Shown here: positions 5,580 through 7,784 of the stretch, piece by piece
How positions within the stretch are numbered: the stretch's first letter is position 1
Layout of the letters: each line of letters starts with the position of its first letter
Assembly (NCBI GenBank): GCA_947475855.1
Contig: CANJPN010000283.1
Span: forward strand, 1 to 7,784
Reading direction: 5' to 3'
DNA: 7,784 nt
Origin: Bradyrhizobiaceae bacterium
Lineage (GTDB): Bacteria > Pseudomonadota > Alphaproteobacteria > Rhizobiales > Hyphomicrobiaceae
Notes under the pieces: generated by a model
Told to the model about the DNA's origin: nothing
The model's input: only the letters and a program-made list of their open reading frames with translations
Database searches by the model: none
Translations under genes and position numbers: made by a program

Positions 5580-7568
5580 ATGTTCAAGACCATCCTGATC
5601 GCCAACCGCGGCGAGATCGCCGTGCGAGTGATGCGAACCGCGCGACGGCTCGGGATTCGCTGCGTGGCAGTCTATTCGGATGCCGACCGGCAGTCGATGC
5701 ACGCAGAAGAAGCTGATGAGGCCTACAGGATAGGTCCCGCGCCGGCTGCGGAAAGCTATCTGAATTCTGACGCGATCATCGAAGCTGCGAAGCGTTCGGG
5801 CTCGGAAGCGGTGCACCCTGGTTACGGCTTCCTGTCGGAGAACCCAGCGTTCGTGGAGGCATGCGAAGCGGCGGGGCTGGTGTTCATCGGACCGCCGGCC
5901 GGGGCGATCCGGGCGATGGGCCTGAAAGACGCGGCGAAACGGATGATGGTGTCGGCGGGCGTACCGGTCGTTCCCGGCTACCACGGTGAGTCCCAGGATT
6001 TTGCTGTTCTCGCAGAGGAAGCGGAGAGGATCGGTTATCCCGTGCTGATCAAGGCGCGGGCGGGCGGTGGTGGCAAGGGGATGCGGCGGGTCGAACGCCC
6101 GCAGGATTTTTCAACGGCGCTGGAGAGTGCGCAGCGCGAGGCGATGTCGAGTTTCGGCGACGCGGGCGTGATCGTGGAGCGGTACGTGTCCCGGCCACGG
6201 CACATCGAGGTGCAAGTGTTCGCGGATGCGCGCGGTAACGCGGTGCATCTGTTCGAGCGGGATTGTTCGTTGCAGCGGCGGCATCAAAAGGTGATCGAGG
6301 AAGCACCTGCGCCGGGGATGACGCCGGAGATGCGCGCGGCGATGGGTGAGGCCGCGGTGAAGGCGGCGCTCGCCGTCGGCTATCGCGGGGCGGGCACGGT
6401 GGAATTCATCGTCGATGCGAGCGAGGGGCTGAGGGCCGACCGCTTCTACTTCATGGAGATGAATACTCGATTGCAGGTCGAGCATCCTGTGACGGAGGCG
6501 ATCACTGGCCGCGATCTCGTGGAGTGGCAGTTGCGGGTCTCGGCGGGCGAAACGTTCATGCTGCGGCAGGACCAGCTCGCGATCCGCGGCCACGCGTTCG
6601 AGGCCCGGATCTATGCGGAGGATGCTGAGCGTAACTTCGCGCCGGCAACGGGGCGGCTGACGTCTCTGCGGTTGCCGGTGAAGCTTGCGCGCGTCGATAC
6701 GGGTGTCAGGGCCGGCGACGAGATCACTCCGTACTACGATCCGATGATCGCGAAGGTGATCGTGCATGGGCGAGATCGCGCGTCGGCGTTGCGCAAGCTG
6801 TCGCGGGCGCTGGAGGCGACGCGGGCTTCCGGGGTGGTTACAAACATTGCGTTCTTGGCCGCTCTGTCGCGGCACCCGGCGTTCGTCGCAGGCGATGTCG
6901 ACACCGGGTTGATCGAACGCGATCTGAACGCGCTGACGGCCAGTGAAAAGCCGGATATCGAGACGATCGCGCTTGCAGCGGCTGTTGCGTGCGGGATCGC
7001 GGGGCGGGTGGATAGAGTGTCGCCCGATCCTTGGGTGTCGATGACGGGATGGCGGCAGTGGGGAGCGGCGGTTCTTCACGCGCACCTGGTTCATGGCAAG
7101 GAGCGCATCGAGGCGATCGTCGAGATGCGCGATGCGAGGGAAGTCGTCGTTACCAGCGGGGGACTGATGTTTGCGTTTGCGCTGCGCGGAGCGGGACAAG
7201 GCGGTTCGCATGTGCGCTACGAAGCGAACGGCGTAACGCGCGAGGCGGAGATCGTGGCGGAGGGGGCGGAGATTGCCGTTTACGTGAGCGGTCGCTGTGT
7301 GCGTTTCACGGTGCCGGACGCGCTTGTCGGTCTCGAGGACGATGCGGCTGGCGAAGATCGCGTGATGGCGCCGATCCCAGGGCTGGTTAAGCTTGTGAAG
7401 GTATCTCCCGGCCAGTCGGTCGACAAGGGCGATCCGCTGCTCGTTCTGGAAGCGATGAAGATGGAGCACACGCTGATTGCGCCGCGTGACGGCAAGATCG
7501 CCGAGGTGATGGCTGTTGCCGGCGATCTCGTACAGGAAGGCGTGGTGCTGGTCCGGCTGGAAGAGTGA
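5580..7568 (+). CDS. mccA: 3-Methylcrotonyl-CoA carboxylase-type biotin carboxylase/biotin carrier (alpha) subunit
   Basis: This 662-aa protein carboxylates its own biotin with ATP and bicarbonate; a separate beta subunit passes the carboxyl group to the acyl-CoA. The biotin carboxylase part (1-447) begins MFKTILIANRGEIAVRV and has Lys116, Lys158, the ATP-grasp loop AGGGGKGM (161-168), RDCSLQRRHQKVIEEAPAPG (227-246), Glu275 and MEMNTRLQVEHPVTE (292-306, Glu293, Asn295, Arg297). A linker/BT region (about 460-590) leads to a biotinyl domain with EAMKMEH, biotin on Lys627. PGYHGESQ (132-139) and LVEWQLRVSAGE (313-324) resemble methylcrotonyl-CoA carboxylase; propionyl- and acetyl-CoA carboxylases differ there. 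The expected role is leucine/isovalerate breakdown. Geranyl-CoA carboxylase alpha is the main alternative. No beta subunit, isovaleryl-CoA dehydrogenase or HMG-CoA lyase gene lies in the window. The start is clear by homology, although its Shine-Dalgarno is weak. Confidence 0.92.
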   Translation: MFKTILIANRGEIAVRVMRTARRLGIRCVAVYSDADRQSMHAEEADEAYRIGPAPAAESYLNSDAIIEAAKRSGSEAVHPGYGFLSENPAFVEACEAAGLVFIGPPAGAIRAMGLKDAAKRMMVSAGVPVVPGYHGESQDFAVLAEEAERIGYPVLIKARAGGGGKGMRRVERPQDFSTALESAQREAMSSFGDAGVIVERYVSRPRHIEVQVFADARGNAVHLFERDCSLQRRHQKVIEEAPAPGMTPEMRAAMGEAAVKAALAVGYRGAGTVEFIVDASEGLRADRFYFMEMNTRLQVEHPVTEAITGRDLVEWQLRVSAGETFMLRQDQLAIRGHAFEARIYAEDAERNFAPATGRLTSLRLPVKLARVDTGVRAGDEITPYYDPMIAKVIVHGRDRASALRKLSRALEATRASGVVTNIAFLAALSRHPAFVAGDVDTGLIERDLNALTASEKPDIETIALAAAVACGIAGRVDRVSPDPWVSMTGWRQWGAAVLHAHLVHGKERIEAIVEMRDAREVVVTSGGLMFAFALRGAGQGGSHVRYEANGVTREAEIVAEGAEIAVYVSGRCVRFTVPDALVGLEDDAAGEDRVMAPIPGLVKLVKVSPGQSVDKGDPLLVLEAMKMEHTLIAPRDGKIAEVMAVAGDLVQEGVVLVRLEE

Positions 7569-7661
7569 GCTGTCGGGCTTTGCATGAGTGCTCGGCCCGA
7601 TCTGGTTCGGCTCCGCTCTGGAGGTCCAAGTTTATTTCGTCGGCCGTGAAGTTTGGGGCGA

Positions 7662-7784
7662 TCAGGTTGCAGTCAATGCAGGCGTCGCTGGTGGGGGGCC
7701 GGCGAGACGCATCAAGGCGAGGGTCGCAAGCAGGACGCGCCAAAGCTCTCTGAGCCACGCCAGCAGCCTGGCGAAGTTGTAACC
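7662..7784 (-). mobile_element. 3' end of a probable IS5-type transposase gene, cut by the window edge
   Basis: Read inward from the right edge on the minus strand, 40 codons end at a TGA at 7662-7664. They begin GYNFARLLAWLRELW and continue with a leucine-rich helix and a Pro/Ala tail. A Gly-(Tyr/His)-Asn-(Phe/Leu) start followed by a basic, leucine-rich helix is characteristic of the C-terminus of DDE transposases of the IS5 group, just after the catalytic Glu region, which lies outside the window. The remainder between 7569 and 7661 would then contain the IS end. I could not identify a terminal inverted repeat or target duplication there, because the other end is not visible. Intact or decayed cannot be judged. 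Another minus frame stays open across the stop, so a frameshifted tail is possible. Confidence 0.55.

Noticed and set aside
5304..5984. A 226-codon minus-strand frame spanning the divergent region.
   Set aside because: It overlaps both the deoxyribosyltransferase-like gene and the 5' end of the carboxylase gene and has no recognisable domain.
6111..7469. A 452-codon minus-strand open frame inside the carboxylase gene.
   Set aside because: It is fully antisense to a gene with intact biotin carboxylase and biotinyl motifs. Its Arg/His-rich translation has no family features.
7573..7600. TCGGGC / GCCCGA inverted repeat after the carboxylase stop as a terminator.
   Set aside because: The stem is only 6 bp with a 16-base loop and no T-run follows; chance in GC-rich DNA is enough to explain it.

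Overview
The window is GC-rich, densely packed bacterial DNA. Its gene content (a CoxM/CoxS/CoxL-type molybdenum hydroxylase and a methylcrotonyl-CoA carboxylase alpha-type biotin enzyme), the GTGA gene overlap and the palindromic intergenic repeats fit an alphaproteobacterium, probably of the Hyphomicrobiales (Rhizobiales). That placement is inference from style and gene families; no rRNA or other phylogenetic marker is present.

Layout. Bases 1-214 contain no gene I can support, but hold two nested inverted repeats downstream of the hydroxylase operon. Bases 215-4084, read on the minus strand, are a complete three-gene operon in the order FAD subunit (CoxM-like), [2Fe-2S] subunit (CoxS-like), molybdopterin subunit (CoxL-like). 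The first two genes overlap by 4 bases. The last two are separated by 115 bases filled by an array of five alternating complementary 7-mers that can fold into long hairpins. Upstream, on the same strand, are a Uma2-family PD-(D/E)XK nuclease-like gene (4228-4842) and a nucleoside 2-deoxyribosyltransferase-like gene (4871-5443), 28 bases apart. A 136-base divergent region (5444-5579) separates these from a full-length biotin-dependent carboxylase alpha subunit (5580-7568, plus strand), most like 3-methylcrotonyl-CoA carboxylase. The right edge contains the last 40 codons of what looks like an IS5-type transposase on the minus strand.

How the genes work together. The three Cox-like subunits should assemble into one cytoplasmic molybdenum hydroxylase: substrate oxidation at Mo in the large subunit, electrons through two [2Fe-2S] clusters, then FAD in the medium subunit. 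The active-site loop reads AVRGFGQ. It lacks the CO dehydrogenase cysteine (AYRCSFR) and carries a Phe as in xanthine dehydrogenases, so an organic substrate is likelier than CO; which one cannot be told from sequence. The carboxylase carries biotin carboxylase and biotin carrier domains but needs a carboxyltransferase beta subunit that is not in the window. No link between the hydroxylase and the carboxylase is shown beyond proximity.

No clear novel system is visible. The items most worth a second look are the palindromic array inside the cox-like operon, the non-CODH active site in a MSL-ordered operon, and the transposase remnant next to a carboxylase subunit that has no partner in the window.
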